Shown here piece after piece: positions 1 through 10,561 of a DNA stretch of 64,000 nucleotides. A program made the position numbers and the translations under genes. Under the pieces are notes generated by a model. That model was not told the origin of the DNA. It saw only the letters and a program-made list of their open reading frames with translations, and ran no database searches. Origin of the DNA: Symbiodinium natans. Taxonomy: Eukaryota > Sar > Dinophyceae > Suessiales > Symbiodiniaceae. The stretch is taken from assembly GCA_905221605.1 (NCBI GenBank), contig CAJNDS010000685.1, positions 25,807 to 89,806 on the forward strand, read 5' to 3'. Within the stretch, counting starts at the first letter, position 1. The number at the start of each line of letters is the position of its first letter.

Positions 1-1
1 G

Positions 2-298
2 CTTCAGCAGCTGGAGGCCGGACCCTCGGTTCTTCGTTTTGGCCAGTGCTGGCAGGACACCATGTTGGACTATGTTCCTCTTGTCCTACGGCCTGTTGCC
101 TACAGATGCCTACAGTGTCTGTTGCACCAAGAGGTCATACTTGCCTGTGGCAGCCCGCAGCCATGGCGCAGCCATGGCATCTTCCTGCAGCGACGGGCCA
201 AAACGTGCAAGAAAGAAGTTCAAGAAGCCCCTCGTTCTCTCAACTTCGACGCGATGCCCCGCTTCTCGCAGTCCGGCGTTGTTGAGGAGAAGAAGCAG
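2..298 (+). CDS. Candidate partial exon, unknown protein
   Basis: One frame is open from base 2 to 577; the likely coding part ends at the GT of aagcag|gtccat (base 299). It gives about 99 residues starting LQQLEAGPSVLRFGQCWQ, with a basic middle (RRAKTCKKEVQEAPR) and an EEKKQ end. The true start is outside the window. No family is recognised. Other plus frames and minus frames are also open here, so the call rests on the donor site and composition. Confidence 0.33.
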
Positions 299-860
299 GT
301 CCATGGATGTCGGCTCGAGTGTCCTTGGTATTGGCCGTCATCGTCAAGCGAACCGGACACGCTCACCGCCTCGTTGCGACCCGTGGCAAACACTGTGACG
401 GCTCGCATGCAGAATTCATGTGCAAACCCTGTCATGGGGATGGGGGCCCTACATCCCGCATGGGTCTATCTACAAGCTGTGAGTTATCAGCACACCACGT
501 TCAATGGTGCCTGTGGTCAACGTGAGTGGCTAACTACAAACTATGATGACCATTGTGGCATTGTTGAAAAATGTTGAAAAAAGACCCAAGCAAGAGCGAG
601 GCAAAGACGAGAGGAGCCTCATGGCATGAACCTCTCGAGAGCCCGAACCATGCGTGCCAACACCCAAACGACAGCGCTTGGGCTGGGCCCTCGCCTAGGG
701 ACACGACCCCCCTGCCTGTCGATCTACCATCCGCTTCCTCTGACTTCCTTGATTAGATCTTATTAGTGGGTGCACGGAAACGGGCATGATTGCACACAAG
801 GTCTAAGATCTTGCGATCGGGCTCTTGGTTGTGCAAGAAAACCGAGCTGAATTTTTCCAG

Positions 861-922
861 CCCCCGAGGCTGAAGCCAAGAAACCGAAGGAGGAAGCCAA
901 AAGGTTGGCGGAGGCCCGTTAC
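861..922 (+). CDS. Exon, Lys/Glu/Ala-rich helical segment
   Basis: The acceptor is tttttccag|ccccc at 860/861 and a GT donor (tac|gtcaaa) lies at 923. The frame reads PEAEAKKPKEEAKRLAEARY, a strongly helical, charged segment of the coiled-coil type. Without splicing, the frame would stop soon after (TAA near 952), as expected for an exon running into an intron. Confidence 0.45.
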
Positions 923-1396
923 GTCAAAACATGCGTGTTCAGGGGTTCATAAATTAAGAAACGTCGAGTATAGGACACTCTTTGCAAGAAGTTTTGAAGT
1001 TTGGAAGATTCATCTTTTCGGATGATCCATATTGGCGTTGTCGGGGTTGTCGCATGATGCAGAGCACAATGCAGGGTATCCCACGTGCCATGGATATTTG
1101 CTGAGCCTAGAGGTCCTTTCCGGTGTTCAACAGCAGGGGGAAGAAAGCAACTGTCATTTGAGCTGCGACACTGTGAGCACCTGCACTTCGCCTGAGAAGT
1201 GCGGATAGCTCCAGATGCACTAAACGCGGCTTTTCTCACGAGCGGCTATTTTAAGTTGCGCTGTACTGATGAAAGGAGATGGCCATGCAAAACGCCGCGC
1301 TCCTCTACGGCGAAGGGGGTAACGTGGAGGATTCTCAGTGAATGCAGAGCCTTTGGGACAGCTCCAGCTTTTGGTTCTTTGAAAACCTGTCTGCAG

Positions 1397-1525
1397 TTGC
1401 CTTCCGAGAGAGAACTGCTCCGGGACCTGGCTCCTTTCATAGCTACCGGGAGTGCAGAAGCGCAGCTTGAGGACTGGAAGAAGAAGTACCTCGCGACCTC
1501 CAACCAGCTGCAGCAGGCCGCTCCC
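1397..1525 (+). CDS. Exon, coiled-coil segment (EAQLEDWKKKY)
   Basis: Begins after ctgtctgcag (acceptor at 1396). The frame gives LPSERELLRDLAPFIATGS followed by EAQLEDWKKKYLATSNQLQQ, an amphipathic coiled-coil pattern. The 3' border is uncertain: GC (cagcag|gccgct) or GA (ccccgag|gacaaa) donors, both reported for dinoflagellates, would fit. Confidence 0.4.
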
Positions 1526-1894
1526 CGAGGACAAATCTGCCCATTGTGCGCCCTCTATATCCAAAATGGCATGCAGTTGCAGTCAGAGACAAGACAAAAG
1601 TATCTCTTCGGTGGAGAGGAATTGAGGTCGCGCTTTCAGATGCTTTCAGGGCTGCTGTCTTGACAGCTTATGGCAGCTTCTGACAGAAGCCATGCGCTTC
1701 AACCTATCCCATGCCAGGGGGCAGGATGACATGAAATGAAGCTCTCTTTGCTCTCAGTTGACATTGCGAAGTGTAATTCAGACATCTTGCGCCATGTTCT
1801 TAGAGGAGCTTTGCAGTTTCTTTCGTCGGATATTATCATCACATCAATGCCTAGATGCCCTTGCATCTGACCCAGAGAAGCTGCCGCCTGACAG

Positions 1895-1950
1895 GTGCGC
1901 CACGAGCTGCAGGATCTCCGAACCCAAACTCAGAAGCAGAAGAAGGCCGT
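1895..1950 (+). CDS. Exon, coiled-coil segment (HELQDLRTQTQKQKK)
   Basis: Follows gcctgacag; reads VRHELQDLRTQTQKQKK, Gln- and Lys-rich with heptad-like spacing. The frame stays open for about 120 residues, so the 3' border is not fixed; the helical signal fades after about base 1950. Confidence 0.35.
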
Positions 1951-2143
1951 CACATGCCTTGGCGCATGTTTTCTCGGCAAAATTTTTGGGTTCCTGTGGT
2001 GTGTGGATGTATTTGGACTGGGGCCCATGGCCATGAATGGCCCATGTCTTGGTGCTTTTGCGGTCAAAAGGGGGCACCGAATGCAGTGTGAAAGCTCTCT
2101 TGCCTTTAAACATGACATTCAAGCGGGGGCCTCTGCCTCTCAG

Positions 2144-2221
2144 TTTCGAGTTAAGGAGTTGTGTGCAGAGGTTCTGCTGAAGGAGCTGGGCACGGATGAG
2201 AGCATCCAGCAGGCGAGGAAA
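2144..2221 (+). CDS. Exon, helical segment (FRVKELCAEVLLKELG)
   Basis: Acceptor ctctcag|tttcg at 2143/2144 and donor aaa|gtgaag at 2222. Reads FRVKELCAEVLLKELGTDES followed by IQQARKVK. Both borders are canonical and the frame matches the helical style of neighbouring exons. Confidence 0.45.
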
Positions 2222-2587
2222 GTGAAGACATGCGACGCGCAAAAGAGCGTTTCACATTGAGCGGACACGTTGGAAGTTGTTCAGGCAAACTGTGTGTGAC
2301 GTGTTGTGTCAGAAGCTTTTGCAGGATTCATGCAAGCTGCTGCCATGTAGGTTCACTATGCTGCGCTAGGCATGGGTGTGTAATTACGCGACGTATAAGC
2401 GCGCACGACTCGCATGAATGTAATTCGCAAACAAATGCCTTCAATTAAATACATTCATTATGTGCTTCGTTCATCCCCCTCTACAGCTACCTCCATCCTG
2501 CCGTTTTCAGACAGGAATTAGGACTACTTCGACGCAGGCTTCTGTCGCGGCTCTCCCCGCAGAATTCTCTGAGGGTGGGCAATCTAG

Positions 2588-2800
2588 GGATGCTCACTGC
2601 GACTCTCTGCGGGCTCCTCTGAAAATGGGCACAACGGGGACCAGGCCCAGGAGACCGGGCAAGACACCGGGCAAGGAGGCGAGGAGGTGAGGAGCATGGG
2701 TTTGCTTAATTTCAGCAACCCAACACTGAGGGTGGGGAACGAGCAAAACATATTGGAAGCTGTTAAAAAGTTAAAAAGGGCAGTACAGGAATCAAGATAG
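2588..2800 (+). CDS. Candidate exon or C-terminal exon, unknown protein
   Basis: Open for 70 codons after aatctag|gga, ending in TAG. It contains a Gly/Gln/Glu stretch (NGDQAQETGQDTGQGGEE) and a helical tail (ILEAVKKLKRAVQESR). A minus-strand frame over the same bases is also open but less protein-like. It could be a terminal exon, or an exon ending at gaggag|gtgagg (about 2688) with read-through. Confidence 0.35.
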   Translation, partial: GCSLRLSAGSSENGHNGDQAQETGQDTGQGGEEVRSMGLLNFSNPTLRVGNEQNILEAVKKLKRAVQESR

Positions 2801-3221
2801 ACGTGGACATGATCATGGTCCGATGAGGTGGGGCCCGAATGTACACACATGAAGCCCCAATGGGCGCTAGATTACAGCCGGGCGCTAGCAGAGTATATAA
2901 GTATACAAGAAGTATTTTGTATCACTTTTGTATCATAGGTGCCTTGGGAGATACATCCAGCCTCAATTAGCGTGAATATGCTTTGACATCCATAGCCCCT
3001 CAATGGCCCCCCATTCTTCGGTTTCTTGATGTTTTTTGTATGTGTAAGAAAGTTTGTCTCGGCTTTAGGTTTCATGTTTATGTGTTGCTTACCTAACGCG
3101 AAGTACTCGAGATCCATTCGGAGAACCTTTAGAGGTGCTGTGAAGTTGAAGCCCCAATATTCTAGTATGTTCACATGTACATATTGTGTACATATTGCGA
3201 ACTGACAAACATGCCTGCCAA

Positions 3222-3469
3222 GCGATGAGAAAACACGAGTGTGAACGAGCCTTCGTGGAGGCCCTTGCGGTAGCCGACGACCCATTGGCTGTTCAGTGGA
3301 AGGGACGCGCAGCGCAAATTGCACCGTGGCTGCCAGACCCCTCATGCCTTACGACTCCGCAAACCATGTGATTCCCCGGGAGGCCAGGCCAAAGGGCTGG
3401 AGAAGCTTCCCAGATGCTGACCAGCCGAATACTCAGGCGCAGCTGCAGCGGCAGCTCAAAGAATACAAG
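3222..3469 (+). CDS. Exon region, two overlapping frames
   Basis: The first part (3222-3372) reads MRKHECERAFVEALAVADDP then WKGRAAQIAPWLPDPS. A second frame (to 3469) reads PDADQPNTQAQLQRQLKEYK and ends exactly at a GT donor (aag|gtgggc, 3470). The coiled-coil AQLQRQLKEYK part is the more convincing; an acceptor between the two cannot be fixed by eye. Confidence 0.38.
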
Positions 3470-3690
3470 GTGGGCGTCCTGAGTTCGGCTGTGTTTGGGT
3501 TCGGGAATTGAGGTGCCGGACGTGATCGGACACATTATAGGACGCGGGGCCGGGGTTTGGATTGGGGCGCTAGTACTGTAGCCACCTGCAGCCTAGCCGT
3601 CCGGATCCGGTGGGCAAACCGTTGAGAGTTGCTTTGACTCCAGCTTCGAGAGATGGCATGAGCCAGTTTTGACTTCGATCCTGTATTTAA

Positions 3691-3852
3691 GTGCTCACAG
3701 AAATCGGAGGTGCCAAGGAGGTTTGTGTGGCTAAGCCTGCTGTGGCAGCTCGCCGAGGCGTCTTCTTGCGCGAACGGCGGCACGCCCACAGCCCAGGTCC
3801 AGGTGGACTTCGGAGGGCTCTGAAAGAGTCGGAAAGATTTGAAATTGCTTGA
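3691..3852 (+). CDS. Candidate exon, Arg-rich segment
   Basis: A 53-codon frame ending in TGA: VLTEIGGAKEVCVAKPAVAA, then RRGVFLRERRHAHSPGPGG, then a helical ALKESERFEIA end. No family recognised. Upstream the frame is closed by TAA immediately before 3691. Confidence 0.3.
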   Translation: MLTEIGGAKEVCVAKPAVAARRGVFLRERRHAHSPGPGGLRRALKESERFEIA

Positions 3853-3970
3853 GCGCTCTGGATGTCTCTAAGCGATTACTTAACATCTTCGATAGTCCTT
3901 CAAATCGTATGTTCGACCAACTCAAACGATGAAGTCTGAGTGATCAGCATGCAAAGTGAGAGCTGTACAG

Positions 3971-4066
3971 GAATCAGCCGCCACCCTCGCACCAGCGGCT
4001 GCTGCTGCTGCCGCGGCCGTGAAGAGCAAGGCATCGAGCAGAAGGGATTTTGAGATGATTTCATGA
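3971..4066 (+). CDS. Exon with poly-Ala linker
   Basis: Begins after gctgtacag (AG|G acceptor). Reads ESAATLAPAAAAAAAAVKSK followed by ASSRRDFE. The alanine run is encoded by GCT/GCC/GCG mixtures rather than one repeated codon, which favours selection at protein level over simple repeat expansion. Ends in TGA if unspliced. Confidence 0.42.
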   Translation, partial: ESAATLAPAAAAAAAAVKSKASSRRDFEMIS

Positions 4067-4089
4067 CGTTACATGCCCATTTCCTTCAG

Positions 4090-4221
4090 GTTGCAGAGGT
4101 CCCTGGAGGTGCTTCCATCGCCTTCCTGTTGAAAAACCGAAGTCGGCTGAAGGTGCAGACTCATGCAGACTCTGCCTTGATCGGGGCCCCGTGTTTTGCT
4201 CTACGTAGTCCGGGTGGGTAG
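4090..4221 (+). CDS. Candidate exon, unknown protein
   Basis: Follows ttccttcag. The frame runs 43 codons to TAG: VAEVPGGASIAFLLKNRSRL then KVQTHADSALIGAPCFALRS. A donor at ctgaag|gtgcag (near 4158) would end it earlier. The minus-strand frame crossing this region is an Arg/Glu shadow of the CT microsatellite. Confidence 0.38.
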   Translation, partial: VAEVPGGASIAFLLKNRSRLKVQTHADSALIGAPCFALRSPGG

Positions 4222-4253
4222 CACAAAGCAGGCAGAGGCTTGTAGCCCTAGAC

Positions 4254-4461
4254 CCTCTCTCTCTCTTTCTCTCTTTCTGCTCTTTCTTCTCTTTCTCTCT
4301 TTCTCTCTTTCTCTCTCTCTCTCTCTCTTTCTCTCTTCCTCTCTTCCTCTCTTTCTCTCTTTCTCTCTTTCTCTCTTTATCTCTTTCTCTCTTTCTCTCT
4401 TTCTCTCTTTCTCTCTTTCTCTCTTTCTCTCTGTCTGTCTCTCTCTCCCTCTTTCTTTTTT
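4254..4461. repeat. (CTTT/CTCT) pyrimidine microsatellite
   Basis: About 200 bases of pure C/T on the plus strand, mainly ctctttctctctttct units, closing with tctgtctgtct and a T run. The Arg/Glu-rich minus frames and Leu/Ser-rich plus frames here are translation artefacts of the repeat. Confidence 0.95.
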
Positions 4462-4742
4462 CCGCGCGCGTTGGTGCGCGAGCGCACAAGCATCATGAGC
4501 ATCAGTGGGGCACCTGGGGTTCGCCATCCTCGTAACTGTCGTCACTTTTGCGCATCAAAAGTCCTGGCAGTAACGAGGAGCTCTTGAAATCTGAGCAAGG
4601 GAACCTTGTTTTTCACAGGCTTGGCTGAGGGGGGCAACATTAGCTGAACATGGTGCGACATCACTACTAGCATGCGCCCTGCATGTGCCTGTGCATGATA
4701 GATAAAGAAAGCTCGGAAAGCCTTCAAAGCCTTGAAGCCCAG

Positions 4743-4906
4743 AACCCGTCAGCCCCGTCCAGGCCGTCGCCCAAGCAGCCGACAAGCGACGAGAGGAGTT
4801 CGACCGCTTGCAGGCCACCTCTAAGGAAGGCCCTAGTCCGCGCAAGCTGGCCCAAGCTGCACGTTGGATGCGAAGACTTAAGCATTTCAAGGGGACAAGC
4901 TTGCAG
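4743..4906 (+). CDS. Exon, helical segment (AADKRREEFDRLQATSKEG)
   Basis: Between acceptor agcccag (4742) and donor ttgcag|gtgcac (4907). Reads EPVSPVQAVAQAADKRREEF, then DRLQATSKEGPSPRKLAQAA, then a basic RWMRRLKHFK end. Both splice borders are canonical and the helical, charged make-up fits the neighbouring exons. Frames from other phases also reach 60-110 residues here. Confidence 0.48.
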
Positions 4907-5085
4907 GTGCACTCGGCAGATTTTTTTTGCTGTAGGAAGCCGATTATGTGATGTTATGTGAGGGCATATGACATTACATGACATATTGTGACGTTATGTG
5001 CTCGTGAATCCTGCATGCCATGCTGTAGCTTCGAAATGAGACTCGTGCACCGAGCTTGTGGCCTTCAACCCTCAAAACTCTCCAG

Positions 5086-5151
5086 TCCCTTGGCCAGGAG
5101 GAGGTTGAAAAGCTCCGTGCGGAGCAGACGGAGGCTAACCAAAGTCGAGAC
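5086..5151 (+). CDS. Exon, coiled-coil segment (EEVEKLRAEQTEANQ)
   Basis: Starts after ctctccag; reads SLGQEEVEKLRAEQTEANQS, a textbook coiled-coil block. The 3' border is probably cga|gactgt, a GA donor, which dinoflagellates can use. Confidence 0.42.
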
Positions 5152-6144
5152 TGTATGTGCTTTTTCTGGCAGACGAGTGGGTCTTCCTCGCAAGGTTTCG
5201 AGGTACATATGCAAGAGTTTGGGGCCTGCTTGAAGTTGCCTGAAGAGTTTGCATCATAGTGTGGTAACGAACTATGCACCCTTGCAACTAGCTGAGCACG
5301 TCCAAGCTTCATGGCTGTTTTCTAAAGTTAGCTCTCTGCTATCCCTGTCCAGTTTGTTGTGTGTTTAGGTTTGCTGATCTGGTTTGCTGATCTTCGACTC
5401 GTGACTAGTGTAAACCCATCTTCTAGAAGCAAAAAGGCTATGCATCATCTTAAACTCTCTCCGACCCGAACATCAGACTGACACAATGCTTAAGCCCTTA
5501 AGCTAAAGAAGTGTTTCTGGGACCCTAGACATCTGACCTCGCTGGCCAGTGCAAACGAAAACGCGATGCGTTGAAGTTGGGGCCTGAGCTGTTTTCCTCA
5601 GGAGCATGGCCTGCCAAGCAAGTCCAATTTGGTTTTTTCCATGCACCTTTCTCAACCAGCAGGGGCCCGGATTTTTCTGGACAGGCCATGAGTCACGTCT
5701 CAAAACCGCGGGATTGCTTTGTACTCTAGATGTTTGGATGTAGTTGAGACCCTTTCCCAATAGTTTGAGCAATGCCGCTCAGGACCTTGAAGTTTGTTGC
5801 TTGGCGCAGACCCCCTGCAATGTGCCGGTTGCTGCCCCCCACGACGTGTGAGACGCGTGTCCCTTGGGGCTGTGAAGTGGCTGAAGTGGGTCGCATTCAA
5901 AGCGTGTCGCTGGGAGAGTTCGGGAACTGGGATGGCGGCTGCAACCATGTCTTGTCGGGATGCAAGCCGGTGTCGGCCTGGGGCTTGTTCGGACTAGCTT
6001 CTGGCTTGCACTTCTGTAAAGTCTGAAGCTGAGGCTGTGTAATATGTGGTGCACATGATAGCAGAACTGGCAATGCAGTTCGCTGGCGTGCGACGTGAAG
6101 TTGCATCGAAAGACCTCATGAACTTCACGTGCCGCCTGGCCTAG
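5152..6144. other. No supported gene
   Basis: Open frames exist (for example near 5800-6000 on the plus strand, WGCEVAEVGRIQ), but none has good borders. Read as intron or introns. Confidence 0.4.
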
Positions 6145-6215
6145 GTCACGCGCTGGACTGCTCGAGTCGCAGCTAAGAGACCTCAAGGATCTGCTGGGAA
6201 AAGCACAGCACGTCA
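6145..6215 (+). CDS. Exon, coiled-coil segment (LLESQLRDLKDLLGKAQ)
   Basis: Begins after ctggcctag; reads SRAGLLESQLRDLKDLLGKA then QHVTSG. Strong leucine-heptad pattern. The 3' end is unclear. Confidence 0.42.
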
Positions 6216-6269
6216 CATCAGGAATGCTTCATGCTGCGTTCATGACCTCCTCAATCCTCAAAACAGCAG

Positions 6270-6350
6270 GCCCATGTGCAGTTCCTGCTCCGGAAGAGCG
6301 ACGACGACGATGCCTTGGTAGCGTTGCTTGGTCCCACATGGTCCCACAAG
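6270..6350 (+). CDS. Exon (AHVQFLLRKSDDDDALVALL)
   Basis: Acceptor aacagcag|gcc at 6269/6270 and donor cacaag|gttcca at 6351; exactly 27 codons, phase 0. Reads AHVQFLLRKSDDDDALVALL then GPTWSHK. An earlier GT (ttg|gtagcg, 6316) is an alternative donor. Confidence 0.42.
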
Positions 6351-6457
6351 GTTCCAGTTTGTATTCTATGGTTACGCCATCCAGCTGCATGGTAAACTTC
6401 CGGATTTGGAGTGCGATTTGGAGTGCATAAGAGGTGTAGGGGCGAGGGAACAGGTAA

Positions 6458-6580
6458 GAAGAGGCGAGGCTTGTGCAAGGATGCTACACGCTCAAAGCAC
6501 TGAGTGCACTGATGTATTCGGAAGATCCCTTGATCAACAGGCTGTTGCAGAAGCAGCTGGGGCGAGAGGCGCAGTGTTGA
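6458..6580 (+). CDS. Exon, helical segment (LKALSALMYSEDPLINRLL)
   Basis: The frame opens just after an in-frame TAA inside aacaggtaag and runs 40 codons: EEARLVQGCYTLKALSALMY, then SEDPLINRLLQKQLGREAQ. Helical and non-repetitive. An acceptor gtaag|aagag would place the exon start within a few bases. It ends at TGA or at a GC donor in gag|gcgcag. Confidence 0.4.
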   Translation, partial: EEARLVQGCYTLKALSALMYSEDPLINRLLQKQLGREAQC

Positions 6581-7513
6581 AACATCTTCCTCCTTGCCCT
6601 GCCCTGCGACAGATGCAGTCCTGTAGCCCGAACTGACGGGTTCAAGGCTTTCAGGCCTCTTGCCCGAGTCAGCTTCCTGGATGTTACGCTTTGATGGTTG
6701 CCCCAGAGAACCGACATGAAGCGAAACAAAACTCTTCCTTTTCATGAGACTAAATGAGCTTTCATGTGTGATTTGAAGTAATTCGCGAGCTGCAATCAAC
6801 AACAAAGTAAGAATCCCGTTTCGCTTGGGCGATCATGGAACTGCTTGCCAATTGAAAATCAGAGGCGCCCTACCCCCATTGAAGTAGAAGTAGCAAGTTT
6901 TCTGGACCTTTTTTTGATGCTTGTGTATCTTCCTTTAAAATGGAGCCGGGTCCCTCTTGCCTCTAAATAAGAGGAAACACGACACTTTTCCCTTGCCTAT
7001 TCGGGCGACAGTTGCGCCAGCCTTTTGCAATCAGCAGAAGAGCCTGGTGAGAGAATGGCAGAACCATGGCCGCGCCTGCCAGTCTTCTAGAATAAGCCGT
7101 CAGAACCAGCTTGCCTCATCCCTCCAAGCAGGTTGCCAAAATTCTGATGGTGTGTGTGCTAACAGCAAAGAAACGAGCTTGGCTTGTGATCAACTTCGCT
7201 GAACAAGGGGTGACACTGGAATTTCACGTTTTGACATGGTGGTGGGCATTCAAGTTCACATGTGTGCGAGGTTATGGTAGTTGACAGTGTGACGGCATTG
7301 TTACCCAAAATGGTTTGGGCATCTCCGCATCGGTCCGGATCGTAGTTTTGGCGACGAAAAGGCTTCGATTGATTTTTCGTTGTATCTCGGGAGGACGCAG
7401 AGCTCCAAGAAGCCGGAGGACGTTCAGGGGAAATGCGGGAGGTGGAGAATGTTGGGGATTGCTGGTCAATTTCAGGGTTTGTGCAATAGACACGACTTCC
7501 AACCAAATAACAG
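6581..7513. other. No well-supported gene
   Basis: One 81-codon plus frame (6957-7202; contains QQKSLVREWQNHGRACQSS) is possible coding but has no clear borders. The rest looks intronic. Confidence 0.35.
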
Positions 7514-7654
7514 GGTAGCATCGAGACTACTACGAGATTGCGCGAGACTCTTGAAGGAAGTGATGCCGCACTCCGGCAGCAGAATGCCGAGCTCCAGGCT
7601 GGCACCTGCAAGGGTCCGGTGGTCCTGCCAGGGATTTTGGATGTAGGTCGATGA
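7514..7654 (+). CDS. Exon, coiled-coil segment (LRETLEGSDAALRQQNAEL)
   Basis: Starts after ataacag and runs 46 codons to TGA: GSIETTTRLRETLEGSDAAL, then RQQNAELQAGTCKG. A GT donor (aagg|gtccgg) near 7614 probably ends the exon. A strong coiled-coil candidate. Confidence 0.42.
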   Translation, partial: GSIETTTRLRETLEGSDAALRQQNAELQAGTCKGPVVLPGILDVGR

Positions 7655-8206
7655 GGGTAGATGGCTGGTGTTCGAGAGTGTTTATTTTCCCTGGTGCTTG
7701 AAGCGCTTTTGACTAAGTAGGGTTAATAAGGTGGGTTATGGGGATTATAAGAGGATACTACGTAGAACTACTAAGTCAAAAGAGCTTCCAAGTGCTGTCC
7801 CGAAGAGGCCAACGTTCCCCTTCAAGGAACCTGAAGCCTGAATCCTTCCCCAAATCAACAGCGGGCTGGCACAACGTGAGGCGTAGCGTGCGCAATGGTC
7901 GGGGTGTCAGGGTCGTGCTTTTTGGCGTGGTCTCTGTGGGAAGGGCCCACGGCGTGGAACCCCCGTGGCATCGAAGTTCGGCTCCTCCAAGCGGTTTGGG
8001 CAGGTCCCACAGAGGTCCCACAGGATGGAGTTGGTGGGGGGAAGTTGGGAAGTTGGGAAAAGTTCACCCCTCGGCTGCCGAGGCGAATTTGTGTGGGAGA
8101 AAGTCGCTTATGGCTGTTTTGCAGTGGCAAGTCGACAGACGAGCTTTTCACAGGCTTCCACCCAGGGACCCGACCTAGGACTTAAAGCTCTTCCAAAGCT
8201 GGGAGA

Positions 8207-8332
8207 ATGAGACGAGAAATGCACTCACCGTTCCGAGTTCCTGAGGCGCAGCTGGAGCGACAAGCACAGATTGTTCTACAGTTGAGGCCCTGGCAGTCTG
8301 ACGGAGGATTTCTCAAAATGTCTTGGCAGTAA
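8207..8332 (+). CDS. Candidate exon (EAQLERQAQIVLQLRPW)
   Basis: ATG-initiated 41-codon frame, MRREMHSPFRVPEAQLERQA then QIVLQLRPWQ. The core repeats the xAQLxRQ wording of exons at about 1463 and 3436. The intronic or exonic nature of the first ten codons is unclear. Confidence 0.35.
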   Translation: MRREMHSPFRVPEAQLERQAQIVLQLRPWQSDGGFLKMSWQ

Positions 8333-8712
8333 GCTGTGATGGGGTTGGTTTATGCTTGCTTGCCACTACACCACTATGGAGCTCAAACGGTGTTCAACAG
8401 GCAGAAGGCACTCGCAGCTTCATGCGAGAGCGGCTCAGTACCACTTGGGCCAAAGACGCTGGGCAGATTTTGGCAGTGCTCTAGGGGTTTGGTGGTCGTC
8501 TCGAAAGGGGGATTTCTCAAGGTTTGAAAGGCGGGCCCCCCCGCCCCCCACCCCCTCTCCAGTCTCGCTCCTTTCTCCGTTCTGCCGCAGCTCCCAGACC
8601 TGAGCAGGAGGCCTGTTTCGTTTATGAATGATCCATGATCCTACCCTGCCACACCTATGTCCAGGTCCTCAAACCAACATTTAGCCTGTTTTTTTCTTTT
8701 GAAACACAAAGA

Positions 8713-8840
8713 GTTTTCCAAAAGCTTGCCTCAAGTTCCCAACATGGTGCAGCCCTTGTAGTGAGGAGCGTGGAGGCATCCGTGACGGAAAGGCAGCTGC
8801 TCGAGCGCGTGCGCTATTTGGAGGCCACCAGCCCCAAATC
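8713..8840 (+). CDS. Exon, coiled-coil segment (TERQLLERVRYLEAT)
   Basis: Within a longer open frame: AALVVRSVEASVTERQLLER then VRYLEATS. The helical part is convincing; exact borders are not (no GT directly after gccaccag). Confidence 0.4.
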
Positions 8841-9290
8841 TAAACACTTTTTGTTGCTCAGGTTAGAGCGCACTTGGCTAGGCTCTTTAATGGCCCTGCC
8901 CCACCCTTTGAGATTAAGTGATTAAGTTGCGTTGTATACAGTACAAACATAAGTTACAAGCGTAGAGTCGAGAAAGCGTGCGACATGGTCGCGTCCGGCG
9001 AGCTCCTCCTTTGGGTGGTGTGGGAACATTTTACGTGCCCCGCAAGGGCCCCTCGGCCTCTATTGTAATCCTGGGGTGGGGGTCTCGCATCCACTACACA
9101 CGGTCACGAGAGAGTGGTAGAGTAAAAGAGGTTGACATCCGTATACTTTAATCCGAATATTCAGCCTTAAGGCTGGAGGGTGGAAGGCTGAAGGGTCTGG
9201 GGCTGGCCGGCTGATGGTTGAGTAGCCTTCCCGGCCTGCCCTGAGAGTGCGCGGAGTTCGGTTGACTAAGAGCCCCCTAAAATCCTTCAG

Positions 9291-9340
9291 CGACAATCCC
9301 TGAAGCGACAGAGGCGGAGAACGCCAAGCAAGCCGAGCAG
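9291..9340 (+). CDS. Exon, Glu/Ala-rich segment (EATEAENAKQAEQ)
   Basis: Acceptor atccttcag at 9290 and donor gagcag|gtgtgg at 9341, both canonical. Reads TIPEATEAENAKQAEQ, matching the charged helical style of the putative gene. Confidence 0.48.
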
Positions 9341-9443
9341 GTGTGGCCAGTGTGTGGTATCTTGTTTAACTTATACTTGGGGCCTTCGGGTTTAGGCTTT
9401 CCTTGGAACTAAGCCCGAAAATGCACTAGAACCGAGATGCTGA

Positions 9444-9647
9444 GCTGTATGCACGGCAGGTACAATCAGCAACAGCCCATACAAATACTTCTACATCTTG
9501 CAAGACGAAAGAGCCTGCCGCTTCCTGCAATCTTGGCTGAGCTCGGTCACCACTCTTCGCGATGCCATGGCGAATCAAAGAGGTCCTGCCGTAGCCGCTA
9601 GCACGGGACGCATTCCCGGCGACTCTGGCGAGTTGAACTTCGGTTAA
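9444..9647 (+). CDS. Candidate exon, unknown protein
   Basis: A 67-codon frame bounded by TGA (9441) and TAA (9645): YKYFYILQDERACRFLQSWL, then SSVTTLRDAMANQRGPAVAA, then STGRI. A minus-strand frame over the same bases is also open (88 codons), so the strand is not certain; the plus call follows the other exons. Confidence 0.3.
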   Translation, partial: AVCTAGTISNSPYKYFYILQDERACRFLQSWLSSVTTLRDAMANQRGPAVAASTGRIPGDSGELNFG

Positions 9648-10054
9648 CTCACCTGGAGCCTTCGCATGCCCAGAAGTTGCCGAAGGACACACAGAAGCAG
9701 GCCATTTTATGTTCGATGAGGAGGAGAAGTCCGAGGTCCTTTGGAGTCATGGCCACCGTTTCTCACAAGCATCCACGAGCATGACATCACGAGGTGGGCA
9801 AAATTTGTAGAATGGGGGCTTAGGGGCCGAAACAAATCGTCACAGACCCTGTCGTGCATGGGACTTGTCATCACTGTGTGATGTGCTGCTGAGCCACTGG
9901 CCGGCATTGTGGAAAGAGTGCAGCTCGTACCTGCTGAGCTCCGAGCGGTTTTCGAGGAGTGGAAATTCAGGAAGAACAGGTTCTTAGCCCTCATGATAGT
10001 GAACGCGCGAGGTTCCCGATTGTCACTGCATGAGCTCTTGGAGTCTTCATTCAG

Positions 10055-10315
10055 GAGCTTGAGGACCTCACCGACAAGTGAAACCGTGCTGAACAAGAGC
10101 AGGACAATAACTCTTTTAAGCGCACGCAAAGGCTCCACGCGAAGAGGATTGTCATCGATGAGAACAAGGAGAACCAAATGCCTAGACCCGAAACCGAAAA
10201 AAGTGCTGCGGCTGCTGCCCCTCGCCATGAAGCCGTAGTTCTGACCAGTGCCCTGCCCAAGAGATCTGGCACGAAGATTGAGGGCGGATGCGTGGATGTG
10301 AACGAAAGTAAATAA
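10055..10315 (+). CDS. Candidate exon with in-frame TGA
   Basis: After tcattcag the frame reads ELEDLTDK, meets TGA at 10079-10081, and continues in the same frame for 77 further codons to TAA: NRAEQEQDNNSFKRTQRLHA, then KRIVIDENKENQMPRPETEK, then a poly-Ala stretch and a C-terminal GGCVDVNESK. The downstream part is charged and protein-like. It could be two exons, a pseudogene lesion, or chance openness. Confidence 0.33.
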
Positions 10316-10561
10316 AAACTGGAGCCTGGAGTACTGTAGAGTAAAGTGGAGAGTGAGTGAGGTGAGGAGTTGAGAGAATTGCAAGCATGGTGGGTATGTA
10401 GTGGAATGGAGTGAAGGTCCAGCTGCTGAAGGCGCGCGAGGCTCTCGGCGCAGTTTTGCGCTTGCCCTCTTGTCTTCCCTTTGCCATCCCACCACACCCG
10501 ACCGGTTTCAGTCTGGAGAATTGCCATATGGTTTGCATTTCTAGCAGCACCTTAGTGCCAG

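Noticed and set aside
4061-4545. Arg/Glu-rich minus frames of 114-142 codons
   Set aside because: Translation of the CT microsatellite on the opposite strand.
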